NCBI GenBank assembly: GCA_038380435.1
Contig: JAWZYU010000025.1
Coordinates: forward strand, 26,264,707 to 26,328,706
DNA length: 64,000 bases
Direction of reading: 5' to 3'
Origin: Ryuthela nishihirai
Lineage: Eukaryota; Arthropoda; Arachnida; Araneae; Heptathelidae
Position 1 is the stretch's first letter, and each line of letters starts with the position of its first letter. The notes under the pieces are model-generated. The model saw nothing but the letters and a program-made list of their open reading frames with translations, had not been told where the DNA came from and made no database searches. The translations under genes and the position numbers were made by a program. Positions 1 to 10,600 of the stretch are shown here, piece by piece.

Positions 1-139
1 AGGATGGGAAATTGCAATTTTTGAGTTCTAAGAGAAAAAGATTTGTTTTTAGAGGTAAACCGAAAATTATTTTTCTGTTGGATGGGTATTGATAAACTAT
101 TATGATTTACACTTTCAGAATCTCCTAAAATCTTAAATA

Positions 140-337
140 AAAAAGTAAATAAATACCCCTTCAAGCAGCTGCTTGGCACAGAGGTTTGACAGGAGCCTGT
201 CAGTTTATATGCCAAAGTAGAAGGTCTGAGAGAATGGCAGGACTCAGCAGAAAAACAGCACACACATCCATGCCTTACCCGGGGCTCGAACCCAGGTCCC
301 TTAGATCAGTAGCCAAGCGAGCTGACCACTCGGCCAT
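140..337 (-). repeat. SINE-B copy (Leu/Ser-like tRNA head)
   Basis: This copy defines SINE-B as used here. Read on the minus strand it runs from a tRNA-like head (A box TGGCCGAGTGG, B box GGTTCGAGCCC) through a body with CTGCCATTCTCTCAGACC and AAACTGACAGGCTCCTGTCA to the tail GCAGCTGCTTGA followed by an ATTT-rich run. The A box resembles those of tRNA-Leu/Ser, but the long variable arm is missing. The internal boxes imply RNA polymerase III transcription. Mobilisation by a LINE is inferred. Confidence 0.85.
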
Positions 338-683
338 ATTAGAACTCTATTTTATAAACTTTTAGAATAGCTATAATTGCGCCCTCTGACGGTGGAAAAT
401 TTTGAAAATTTCACATTTTTAAATGAATATTGCAAGAAGATATATTTGGGCTAGAAATTTGATATTTTAATGGTAGAGTGTGAGGATCAAGGGGTTTATA
501 TCTGGCAGCAACAATTTCTCTCTTCACCCCCAGGATGAGTGGGAACGCAACTTTTTTTTTTTTGAGAGATTAATGAAATATTCTTTCGGAGTGGAATAGG
601 TACTAACGTAATATATCGATTCATAGTTTTCAAATGCTCCAAATGGCCTTAATTTAACACCGTTAGAGGGACCTATATATATT
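338..683. other. AT-rich spacer, nothing assigned
   Basis: AT-rich DNA with short homopolymer runs. Open frames are short and do not resemble known proteins. I see no structured element. Confidence 0.5.
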
Positions 684-874
684 AAAAAATACCCCCTCAA
701 GCAGCTGCTTGCCACAGAGGTCTGACAGGAGCCTGTCAGTATATATGCCATAGTAGAAGGTCTGAGAGGATGGCAGGAACTCAGCTGAAAAGCAACACAT
801 ACATCCATGCCTTACCCTGGGCTCGAACCCAGGTCTCTTAGACCTGTAGCCGAGCGCGATAACCACTCGGCCAT
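684..874 (-). repeat. SINE-B copy
   Basis: Full tail, body and B box are present on the minus strand. The A-box region reads slightly diverged (GCGCGATAACC in plus orientation). Its tRNA-head end abuts a partial MITE-1, so one of the two interrupted the other. Confidence 0.8.
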
Positions 875-1100
875 AGTGTTCGCATACTTTTTCGACACGA
901 AGATTACCAGATCGCTAATTTCTAAACCTGAATCGTGTGGGCCCACTCACAGAAATATTGAGCGTGTGCAGTTACCGTTCACAGCAAACTGGAGCGTGTG
1001 CAGTTACACACGCTCCAGTTTGCTGTGAACGGTAACTGGTGCGTGTACAGTTGCTGCACACGCTCCAGATGTTTTGCTATGAATTCTGTAATCGACCATA
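875..1100. mobile_element. MITE-1, palindromic subtype, partial
   Basis: Contains the characteristic dyads of the palindromic MITE-1 subtype (GAGCGTGTGCAGTTAC and its complement, AGCAAACTGGAGCG) and the near-terminal TGAATTCTGTAATC motif. Neither terminal inverted repeat is complete. The right side stops where the next SINE-B begins, in the middle of the motif that normally precedes the terminal repeat. Confidence 0.65.
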
Positions 1101-1286
1101 AAATAAAAAATAAATAAATACCCCCTCAAGCAGCTGCTTGCCACAGAGGTCTGTCAGGAGCCTGTCAGTATATATGCCATAGTAGAAGGTCTGAGAGGAT
1201 GGCAGGACCTCAGCTGAAAAACAACACATACATCCATGCCTTAGCCGGGGCTCGAACCCAGGTCTCTTAGATCAGTAGCCAAGCGA
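1101..1286 (-). repeat. SINE-B copy, truncated at the tRNA head
   Basis: Tail, body and B box are clear. The match stops at CAAGCG, before the A box, so this copy is truncated at its RNA 5' end. It is inserted at the right side of a MITE-1 remnant. Confidence 0.8.
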
Positions 1287-2001
1287 TACATATAAGAAAA
1301 AAGTTGAAATAATATTCCAAACGATATATTTATGCCAGAAATAAAAAGTTCTGGTCATTGAATGTGCTGATGAAGAATGGAGTAACTGATTGTAATATAT
1401 GTTTTTTTAATTTAAAATGCAATTAGATAAAATACGCCCGTTTGTCTTTATTTTTTATAAATTTATCACTTAATTTTAAAAATTTCAATAATATTTAAAT
1501 AAAGTGATAATAAATAAATATTTATATTTAATATACATATATTTAAACAATAATATAATATCAATATAATAAATATTTTATATATATTGGTTGACTTCCT
1601 TCTTAACCGAAGGGATCAGAAAATCCACTTTTTTCACCGTAAGGAAAAAATGAAAAAATATTTTTGTGTTATATAGGGCTAATAATATATTATTGTTTCC
1701 ATTTTCCAATCACCCATTAGGACGAATCACACTGATAAAGGATAAAAAAATGCGGAACTTTATTTTCTTTGGAAAAAAAAAAGCATTCGATATTCGTCAG
1801 AGACGATATGTTATCCTTCAAGTTTAAATATAGATTTAAGGTCGGTTATGTAACATGAGGTTGAAATAAAATTATGCAAAGACATCTGTTTCGGATTTCA
1901 AAGCAAGGAGATAAGTTCGTACAAGACGACGGGATATCGGGAGGTGGGAGGGGGATTGGTTTCTACTTTCTGGGAATGAGACTTGGAATCCTAAAGTAAT
2001 G
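1287..2001. other. AT-rich intergenic DNA
   Basis: Very AT-rich, with ATATTTA-type simple sequence around 1480-1580. I found no coding signal, RNA gene or recognisable repeat. Confidence 0.5.
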
Positions 2002-2384
2002 AGGGGCGGGGGTGGCTCAGTCGGTAGCGAGCCAGGCTCGTAATCTGTAGCTCCCAGGTTCGAGTCCCAGCTGGGTCAGCGTTGAGATTTATCTCCTCAA
2101 AATTCTCCTCCCTGCCCACGGTCAGTAACGGACACCGATGGGTTTGGAAAGGCCGCCATCAGTCGGATGGGACGTTAAGCCGTGGCACCGTGTGCGGGAG
2201 AGCCATACCCTCTGCACATTAAGGAACACGCTGGATGGCTTGACAGGAGACTCCCATCAGCTGTTCCAGTGGGTCCCCTCTCCCAACCTTCTCTGCTCCT
2301 TCGGGGTCCTTGTGATCTGGCCATTTAGCCCATGGTGTGCAAAAAAGTGCCGCTCAGAGGTAAAACAACCCAACCCACTTCCAC
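2002..2384 (+). repeat. SINE-A copy (tRNA-Thr-like head)
   Basis: This copy defines SINE-A. The head GGGGTGGCTCAGTCGG is an A box. The anticodon-like loop CTCGTAA (anticodon CGT) suggests tRNA-Thr, and GGTTCGAGTCC is a B box. The body carries GATGGGACGTTAAGCCG, GTGCACGTTAAAGAACACGC and GTGTGCAAAAAAGTGCCGCT. The tail is GGTAAAACAACCCAACCC rather than poly(A). RNA polymerase III transcription and LINE-driven copying are inferred from the boxes and from the TSDs of other copies. Confidence 0.9.
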
Positions 2385-2716
2385 CACTTCCCCCAAAGTG
2401 TGGTTCCTGGGCTGCCACTGGGAAATGATCCCTTTGCTGCTCCCCCTGCTTCTTGGATTAGGCTCTGTGAAATAGTAACGGTAACAGATTATTTATTTTG
2501 ATGCTTCGTTAAAGAATTAAAAACAGAAAACTAATGTTGCCTTTGAATTTTTCAAATCATTTAACTTAAAAGTTATTTCAGAATTAAAATTGAAAACAAG
2601 CAGGTACGAAATTAACGTTTTAAAATAATCCTCCGCCCCCAAAACAATTCTTCTATTTAAGTTATACTATTACATTTTTTTTTCTGAACCAATAGTAAAG
2701 TTACTTATTTGTTTAG

Positions 2717-3097
2717 GTTTGTTTTACCTCTGAGCGACACTTTTTTGCACAAAGTGGGTTAAATGACCAGGTCACAATGACCCCAAAGGCTTATAAATTT
2801 GGGTAAATGGGACCACTGGATAGCTGTTACGGGAAGATGGTAGCCTTCAGTCAAGGCCATACAACATGTTAATTAGCATACACAGGGTATGGCTCTCGTG
2901 CGCATGGAGCCACGGCTTAACGTGCTATTCGACGGACGACGGCCTTTACAAACCCACGGGTCTCTCCTACTGACTGTGGGTATGGCGGGGTGCTTTTGCA
3001 GAGATAAATCTCAACGCTGACACAGATGGGACTCGAACCTGGGAACTACAGATTACGAGACCGGCGCGCTACCGACTGAACCACCCCCCGCCCCCTA
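2717..3097 (-). repeat. SINE-A copy, diverged
   Basis: Nearly full length on the minus strand, from the tail complement (GTTTTACCTCTGAG) to the head complement (GAACCACCCCCCGCCCC). It has more substitutions than most copies, for example in the GTTAAAGAACACGC block, so it is probably older. Confidence 0.85.
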
Positions 3098-3226
3098 TAA
3101 ATTTAGAAATTGCGTTTTAGAATTTAAAAGAATAAAACATTTTAAGTAGAAAACCCCCAAAAATGTAGTTAATCAAATTTTGTCATTAAAACTTATCTAC
3201 AATAAGAAAATAGAAAGTTATTGAGG

Positions 3227-3616
3227 TTGGACTGGGTTGTTTTACCACTGAGCGGCACTTTTTTGCACACCATGGGCTAAATGGCCAGGTCACATGGACC
3301 CCTAAGCCTAAGAGAAGGTTGGGGGAGGAGACTCACTGGAACAGCTGTTAGGAGACAGATGGTAGCTTCCCGTCAAGGCCATCCAGCGTGTTCTTTAACG
3401 TGCACAGGGTATGGCTCTCCCGCACACGGGGTCACGGCTTAACGTCCCATCCGACGGACGACGGCTTTTCCAAGCCCATCGGTGTCCCCTACTGACCGTG
3501 GGCAGGGCGAGGAAATTTTGCGGAGATAAATCTCAACGCTGACCCAGCTGGGACTCGAACCTGGGAACTACAGATTACGAGCCTGGCGCGCTACCGACTG
3601 AGCCACCCCCGCCCCT
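3227..3616 (-). repeat. SINE-A copy with 10-bp TSD
   Basis: Full length. The direct repeat GTTATTGAGG flanks it exactly at 3217-3226 and 3617-3626, which fixes both ends and indicates target-primed retroposition. Confidence 0.92.
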
Positions 3617-3626
3617 GTTATTGAGG

Positions 3627-4139
3627 AATTATGATTTGAAATGAAAAGCAGTCGTTCACTCACCTGCTGTGAAGTTAAGTAGATTATCAACATTTTGTCA
3701 CCACTTTCAAAGTGACCGAATAGAAAGATAACATAAATTGTCTCAGATTGCGAATTCAGCAGCGAAATGCTACAGCCAATAAGATGACACCGGCACTTGT
3801 CGAGGGCGTCTGCTTCTCTCACTGGATTTCCCGCTCACGAACGTCCTGCCGATTGTGCTGGTGCTTCGCTTGCACACTGCTGACGCAACACTTGTACCTC
3901 GAGAGCTGAGGGGGGGGGGCTATTTATGGCTTTCCATGTTTGGGGTTCCCACCCTTCTATGCAAGCTTTTAGTTCGCGATTGTTAACTTTGTAAAACAAA
4001 CTGCGTAATGGTCGGCCATAAATTATTAAAGTTAATAGCGAAAGTAATAGCTGTGATAATATTTTATATAGCAAGTTACCAGACGATAGCCGGCGTCAAA
4101 ATTTGAAAAGAATTTGTGGAATGAGGAATTGGCGAAACC
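3627..4139. other. Unassigned sequence upstream of LINE-A
   Basis: Mixed-composition sequence with no domain I recognise. It may include the 5' leader of LINE-A, since the 5' boundary of that element cannot be fixed from this copy. Confidence 0.4.
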
Positions 4140-4571
4140 TTCATGAAAACAATTACACAATGTTTCCTACGTAATCGTATTAATTTAACTAAAAATGTTA
4201 ATAATACGTAATTCCACCGTTGTAATTTAAATATTATCGGCTTGCAAGAGACCAGATGGACAGATAAAGGTCACATTCTTAAAAATAATCTTTCTCTTTT
4301 CACGGAAGGAAGACAAAAAAAAACATCTACAAGGTGTAGATCTGCTTCTCAGCAGACACGCTACTGATGTTCTTCTAGGATATGAGTGCATTACTGAAAG
4401 GTTACTTACAGCAAAATTTCAGACAAATATTAAAGACTTGAATGTTATCTGGTGTTCGTCCCCACTGAGAATGCTGACGAGAATGAGAAAAGATAGGTTT
4501 TACAGACAATTTCGGGATATTTTGAATTCTGTCAAGAAAGGAGATATTACCCTTATTCTAGGTGACAATGG

Positions 4572-4936
4572 TTGGTTGTTTTATCTCTGAGCGGCACTTT
4601 TTTGCACACCATAGGCTAAATGGCCAGGTCACAAGGACCCCCAAGACTCAGAGAAGGTTGAGGGAGGGGACCCACTGGAACAGCTGTTGGGAGACAGATG
4701 GTAGGCTCCCGTCAAGGCCATCCAGCGTGTTCTTTAACAGGGTATGGCTCTCTCGCACACGGGGCCACGGCCTAACGTTCCATCCGACGGACGGAGGTCT
4801 TTCCAAGCCCATCGGTGACCGTGGTAGGACGGGGAATTTTGCGGAGATAACCCTCAACGCTGACCCAGTTGGGACTCGAACCGGGGAACTGCAGATTACG
4901 AGCCTGGCGCGCTACCTACTGAGCCACCCCCGCCCC
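4572..4936 (-). repeat. SINE-A inserted in the LINE-A endonuclease region
   Basis: TSD AGGTGACAATGG at 4560-4571 and 4937-4948. Removing the SINE and one repeat restores the LINE frame across GDNG, so the SINE came later. Confidence 0.95.
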
Positions 4937-5430
4937 AGGTGACAATGGGAAACGTCTCCTACAGGTAAGTAAACTTAATGGTTTGAGAATAACTAACACT
5001 TATTACAAACACCGCGACATACATAAGTACATATGGGTTTCACCAAATGGGCTGCATAAGAATATGATTGATTATATATTAATTAACAGCAAATGGGCTA
5101 GTTCTGTTAGGAATACCAAGTAATATAGGGGAGCTGAAATTGGATCTGACCATTACCTTGTTAAAAGTGTCTTGCAACTTAAACTTAAGAAATGTTGTGC
5201 TAAGGTTAAAAAAATTACCTTTAATTCTGAAAGATCCAGTTATAGCTAAATCTTACCATGATAGGTTACTTAGTCATTATAATAGTCATGGTTTGCTTAC
5301 TACTGAAGTTTAGAAAAAGAATGGGACCGTTTTAAGCAGGCTTTTCTTGAAACTCAGTACTCTTTTAGGAAAAAAGGAGCAGAGGTGGCAAAATTATTAA
5401 GTGATAAAGAACTTATTTCAGAAAGAAAGA

Positions 5431-5750
5431 TGGGTCAGCGTTGAGGTTTATCTCCGCAAAATTTCCCACCCTGCCCACGGTCAGTATGGGACACTGATGG
5501 GTTTCGAAAGGCAACCATCCGTCGGATGGGACGTTAAGCAGTTGCCCCGTGTGTGGGAGAGACATACCATGAGCACGTTAAAGAACACGCTGGATGACCT
5601 TGATGGGAGGCTACCATCTGTCTCCCAACAGCTGTTCCAGAGGGTCCCCTCCCCCAACATTCTCTAAGTCTTCGGGGTCCATGTGATCTGGTCATTTAGC
5701 CCTTGGTGTGCAAAAAAGTGTCGCTCAGAAGTAAAACAACCCAACCGAAC
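5431..5750 (+). repeat. SINE-A, 5'-truncated, inserted in LINE-A
   Basis: Starts inside the body at TGGGTCAGCGTTGAG, so the tRNA head is absent. The 13-bp TSD TCAGAAAGAAAGA lies at 5418-5430 and 5751-5763. 5' truncation together with a TSD is typical of LINE-type retroposition. Confidence 0.95.
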
Positions 5751-7347
5751 TCAGAAAGAAAGAACTGTAGGTATGTCCTTAATCAATACCCTACTAGTCC
5801 TAATAAGAAAGCATTACAGAGAGCTTAATAAACGTGTAAAGGATCAGTTAGCTACTGATAAGAATCTTTAGCTTGATGGCTGGCAAAGCAAGGAAGCAGT
5901 TAGTCAGCACAGCAGCAGAGAGCTGTACCAGATAATTAATGTTTTATGTGGTAAAAAACAGTCAGGTATACAGGGATTGAAGGATAAACAAGGTAAGGTT
6001 ATAGAAGGTGAGGATTCTGTCATGGCTAGGTGGGCTGAGCATTTCATTGATGTTCTAAACAATGTAGTTAGTTCTACTCCCATTGTTTGTAATGATGATA
6101 GATGCAATGGTGGCTTTAATGTTGGCCCTATAACACAGTCCGAAGTTATTTAGGCTATTTCTAAACTTAAACTACATAAATCCCCAAGGGTAGATGAAAT
6201 TACGACTGAAATGCTTAGAGCTGGAAATGTTTCGGTTACCACATGGAGACTGAAATTTTCAATATCTTCTATGAAAAAGGCATGGTTCCTGAGGATTTTA
6301 CCTGAGCTATTATTATCTCTATTCTTAAAAACGGTGATCGCAGTTATTGTCATAACTATAGAAGTATCAACATACTTTCTGTTCCAGATGAAATTCTTTT
6401 CATGATTGTGCTTAATAGCATTAAGGATCTGGTTGATAGGCAATTGCGTGATGAGCAATGTGGATTCAGAAGTGGTAGGGGATGTGTAGATCAGATATTT
6501 TCACTTAGGCAGATTCTTGAGAAATGTTTAGAGTTTCAGAAAGTTTAGACTCTGTTGATCGGCATAATTTGTAGTTGATTGTAAGATCATATGGTATACC
6601 AGACAAGTTAGTTAACCTAATGAAAGCTCTCTATAATAACACTGAGTCTTGTGTGAGAGTTGGTAAGACTTGTAGCAATTGGTTTAGCATTACTTCTGGT
6701 GTTCGACAAGGGTGCATTTTGTCTCCTTTTCTCTTTAGTTTGGTTATTGATTATGTAATGTGAAATTCACTGCAAGGGAAAGATTTTGGCCTTAAATGGT
6801 CTGGAGATAAGAAAATTTCTGATTTAGATTATGCTGATAATATAGCCCTTTTGGCAGATGATGTTGATGAGATGAACTCTTTAATTCGAGCTGTTGATGA
6901 AAATGGTAGTAGAGTAGGTTTGGTTATAAACAGAGAGAAAACTAAAGCGATGAAAATTGGTCAGGCAGGTTGTGATTCAGTTAATCTGAATGGTTGCAGT
7001 CTTGAGCAGGTGTCACAGTTTAATTGTCTTGGGAGCTTATGTAACAGATAATGGTGATGTGCGGCATGAGATTAACAGACGAATAGGTATTGCTGCCGGG
7101 ACTTTTAAGAATCTATGGAGATTGTGGAGAAATAGGCGTATACACCTTAAGACTAAAATTAGACTGTATAATAGTTTGGTTCTTTCTAGGGTTAGTTATG
7201 GTAGTGAAACTTGGACACTTTGTAAACAAGATAACAGGAAACTAGATGCTTTTGATTCCAGATGCTTACGCAGTATCTTGGGTATTAGGTGGTTCAACTT
7301 TGTAAGTAATGATGATGTTAGGCATAGGAATCGGCAACCTCCTTTAC

Positions 7348-8561
7348 TCCTTCCCAGGTCAAGGACGTCTATAGACTTTTTTTGTACAACACATGAAACT
7401 TTGATTTTTTTTTAAATTGCCGTTTGAAAAAATTTTCTTACATCTATCTTTTAAAAATACGTAAATCAGGCTTTAAAAATAACATTTTCTTTCTTCATTT
7501 GATGCATATTTTATTAAACTACAATATAAATAATTCGATAAATCCATCTGATTGCCATATTTTAGAAGCGCTATACGGTATTGCCGCTTTGTTTGTTAAT
7601 GTTACTTTGTTTTGAAGCAATCACCTGATTTTAGCTTACAAGTTTGGTTTGAACTATTATCAACATATTTTTCCTTAAAGTTTGGAAAATATCCTGATAA
7701 TTAACAAAAAGCTGCTATTTTAAAAAATGGAAGATTTTGGAAATAATTATGGAACAAGTACCTATTTTTTTGATACACCACTGTAAAAAGTTTTATTAAA
7801 ATTAATGTATTACTAAAATGTTGATATTTTTTACTTCAATGAAATTCAGAATTAACTTCTCTTTAATTTGATATAAACATGAGCTTTTTCTATTGATTAA
7901 TTATTTATTTAAAATATTCCAAAGCCGTCCCATGGCCTAGTGGTTAGCGCGCTTGGCTACTGATCTAAGGGACTGGGTTCGAGCCCCGGGTAAGGCATGA
8001 CTGTTTGTGTCGTTTTTCTGCAGAGGGCCTGCCATCCTCTCAGACCTTCTACTATGGCATATAAACTGAGAGTCTCCTGTCAGACCTTTATGGCAAGCAG
8101 CTGCTTGAGGGGGTATTTATTTATTTTTTTATAAAGCTGACTTGTTTATTGGACTCTGTCATAAGCCTGGACTTTTCTCAAAGTATGGTACGGAGAAAAA
8201 AATTGCAAAACGGAAAAAATGTTTACTTTAAATAAGATAATTTTTTTTTTCTGTTATTCAGAAATAAACAGCCTTTCTATTTATGTGCATTATAATTATT
8301 TCTGTATATTAGTGGTTTTTAAATAAATTTTTATTTGTGTTGCCAGATGCATTTTATACTACATGACTTTAAAAAATTCCTATTAAAATAAAACTTGTCT
8401 GTTTTGTTAAATATTTTATTTTCAGGAAATCCAGAATTAAACGCTGATTATTTTGGCGTATAACATGCCATAATTCCTTTCATTAGTTATTTGGAAAAAA
8501 AGTTCCAAAGTTAGTTTTTTTGCCTGATCAGAGAGAAAAAAGTAGTTGGACCTAGGAAGGG
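7348..8561. mobile_element. Non-autonomous piggyBac-like element in LINE-A
   Basis: A 1.2-kb AT-rich insertion. Comparing LINE-A with its second copy near 63470 shows that uninterrupted LINE-A reads CCTCCTTTAAGCAGC here. The insertion is flanked by TTAC (7344-7347, a mutated TTAA) on the left and TTAA (8562-8565) on the right. The imperfect terminal inverted repeats are TCCTTCCCAGGTCAA on the left and CCCTTCCTAGGTCCAA (complement) on the right. No transposase is encoded. TTAA targets and CCC-type ends fit piggyBac, but the assignment is inference. Confidence 0.7.
7924..8128 (+). repeat. SINE-B nested inside the TTAA element
   Basis: Full-length copy from CCGTCCCATGGCC to the ATTT-rich tail, giving LINE-A, then TTAA element, then SINE-B as the order of insertion. 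A TSD is not convincing; at best AAAG occurs on both sides. Confidence 0.85.
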
Positions 8562-8628
8562 TTAAGCAGCATATTGTGCAGAGAGAGACTCCGTTGGTTT
8601 GGCCATGTTGCCCGTATGAATAATTATA

Positions 8629-10122
8629 CAGGGTGATTCAGAATTCATCATCAATATTTGGTGGGGAGGTAGGTAATAAGAAACGAAGGAGATTTCACAT
8701 AGGAAAGCATGGGCGCATATGCCATGTAGTAGGGCAAAATGACCCCAGTTCAATGATGGAAAGAACACATAAGAAGGAAGTGGTAAGGAAAAAACATTTA
8801 TTATCTTACATGTAACATTTCTTTGCATTGGTTGTACAGACTTACAAGAGGTGCTCGAACTGCCGACCATGTGCTAGAATGCATGACTCACAACGGCGTT
8901 GCATGGACAGCCGGACCCTGTGGAAGATGCCTGGCATTTCCCGGATGTTTGAGGCAGCAACTGATATGCGTGCTACAAGATCCATAGCACTATCAACAGG
9001 GGTCTCGTACACCATGTTTTTCATAGCACCCCATACAAAGAAATCGATTGGAGATAAATCCGGTGAACGTGGTGGCCAAGAAACCGGTCCACCGTGGCCA
9101 ATCCATTGACCACCAAACTGTCTGCATAGGTAAGCACGCACAGCATTTGCGAAATGTGCAGGAGCGCCGTCATGCTGGAACCACATTCGCCGGAGACTAC
9201 CATCAGGAACCTCGTTCAGAAGATCCGGTAACACAGTCTGAAGAAATGTTAGGTACTTGGCACCGTCCAAACGGGATGGTAGTAAATACGGGCCCAACAA
9301 ACAGTCACCGACAATCCCAGTCCACACATTGACAGCAAAGCGTTGTTGCGCAGCTCCAGATCTTGTACCGTGTGGGTTCTGATGAGCCCACACATGCTAA
9401 TTGTGTGTGTTGAAGACACCCTCTCAAGTGAACAACGCCTCATCAGTGAAAAGAACATACGTTGGGAAATTGGGATCAACGGCTGTTCTCTGCATGAACC
9501 ACTGACAAAAAATAACACGCTTGGGATGGTCGTCTGCTGCCAATAATTGCACTCTTTGCAGATGAAACGGATGTAACCCTTCATCGTGTAATATCCGCCA
9601 CGCTGTTGCTTGCGAAATTCCAAACTGCCTAGCCATACCTCGTGTGCTAGCACCAGGTTGTTCCTCGATTTCCTGTAGGACAGCTTCCTCTACTGCTACT
9701 GTCCGTGCCGATCTGCGCCTCCCTCGATTAACATTACTAGCAGCAAACGATCCTGTTTCACGCAGTTGGCGATGAATACGTGAAAACATTTGATGCTGTG
9801 GCACACAGCGGTTTGGGAAGCGCGCTGCATACAATTGCCTGGCTCGAAGACATCTTTCTTCTGCCGCACCGTAAGTTACATGCATATCTGCACATTCATT
9901 CCACGTATACCGGTTCATGTTACTTCTGCAAATTCACCTTATCGAATGACAACTGACTGCATGCGTCAAACAGCTGTGCTTCTGTATGAGAGGTGTGTAC
10001 ACACAGCGCCCTCTACACCACCATGCGTTCGTCTGCCCCCATACTTTCCTATGTGAAATCTCTTTCTTTTCTTATTCCCTTCCTCCCCACTAAATATTGA
10101 TGATGAATTCTGAATCACCCTG
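8629..10122 (-). mobile_element. Mariner-type transposon (DD41D) inside LINE-A
   Basis: A 1,494-bp element with TIRs of about 80 bp that differ at roughly five positions. The ends read CAGGGTGATTCAGAATTC, and TA is duplicated at 8627-8628 and 10123-10124. It interrupts LINE-A between the codons for VARMNNY and RLANRV; the uninterrupted sequence is in the second LINE-A copy near 63390-63420. It carries one transposase gene on the minus strand. The well-matched ends and only two stop codons suggest a fairly recent insertion. Confidence 0.93.
8842..9918 (-). pseudogene. DD41D mariner-type transposase, two in-frame stops
   Basis: A cut-and-paste transposase of 358 codons in one frame from ATG (9916-9918), broken by TGA (9424-9426) and TAG (9397-9399). 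The N-terminal 55 residues resemble the DUF4817 helix-turn-helix type (ADMHVTYG, RFPNRCVPQ). A second helix-turn-helix follows around residues 75-115 (GMARQFGISQATAWRIL). The DDE_3-like catalytic triad is visible as D in VLFTDEALF, D in FQHDGAPAH and D in LSPIDFFVWG, with 41 residues between the last two. All three are intact. The first stop could come from a CGA arginine codon by a C-to-T change. There is no frameshift, so this is a lightly damaged gene. Confidence 0.9.
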
Positions 10123-10352
10123 TAGATTGGCGAATAGGGTTATGTATGGCCTCAGAAGTATGCCTCAGAAAGAGGGGGAGACCTGGGATGCGGTGGGCAG
10201 ACAATGTCAAACAGGACCTTGTTAGAATTGGTGTGCAGTGGCCAAATGCAGTAGGTGTAGCTCAGGATAGACTTGCTTGGAGAACTAAATTGCACAGTGC
10301 ATTTGACCTCCACAGCCCATGCTGTTTGGATGATGATGATCATGATGCTGCA

Positions 10353-10600
10353 GTGCTGGAAGTTGGAGTAGGGGGATAACCCCATAGTAGGTTACAATGC
10401 ATTCGTAACCGTCTTTTCAGTCCTAATTGGGATGACTGATTTTTCAGTCTTAATTTCAGTCCTAATTTTCAGTCCTCTACATTGTGCACTACATGCACTT
10501 TGGTACGTCAGATATTGAAAGCAATGTTCTTTAAAAAATTTTGCTTTGAAATTTTTGGTAGTAATAAAAACGGTAAAATCTTTCATTTTTCAAGATCTAA
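10353..10600. other. Spacer holding one arm of a 33-bp inverted pair
   Basis: Between the LINE-A tail and the Tc1 remnant. The stretch 10396-10430 (core CGTAACCGTCTTTTCAGTCC) reappears in inverted orientation at 12866-12900. It also has a repeated TTTCAGTCCTAATT motif. Confidence 0.5.

Larger units (their letters stand above)
4140..10352 (+). pseudogene. LINE-A: decayed non-LTR retrotransposon split by insertions
   Basis: A non-LTR element that encodes an AP-type endonuclease followed by reverse transcriptase. Residues visible in order: IIGLQETRW near 4230-4260 (endonuclease), LILGDN near 4555, IDYILINSKW near 5070 and GSDHYLV near 5145; then the RT region with FRSGRGCVDQIFSLRQI near 6465-6520, SGVRQGCILSPFLFSL near 6695-6740 and LDYADNIALLADD near 6825-6865, where the usual YADD reads YADN. 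The C-terminal part includes INRRIGIAAGTFKNLWR and RLRWFGHVARMNNY. The 3' end is a GATGATGATGATCATGATG-type tail. Frameshifts and stops occur throughout, so it is inactive. It is interrupted by SINE-A at 4572 and 5431, a TTAA element at 7348 and a mariner-type element at 8629. Clade is uncertain; it resembles endonuclease-RT LINEs of the RTE/CR1 type. Confidence 0.85.

Noticed and set aside
2002..2075. Functional tRNA-Thr gene
   Set aside because: The T and D arms are tRNA-like, but the acceptor stem does not close and the same sequence recurs as the head of dozens of SINE-A copies.
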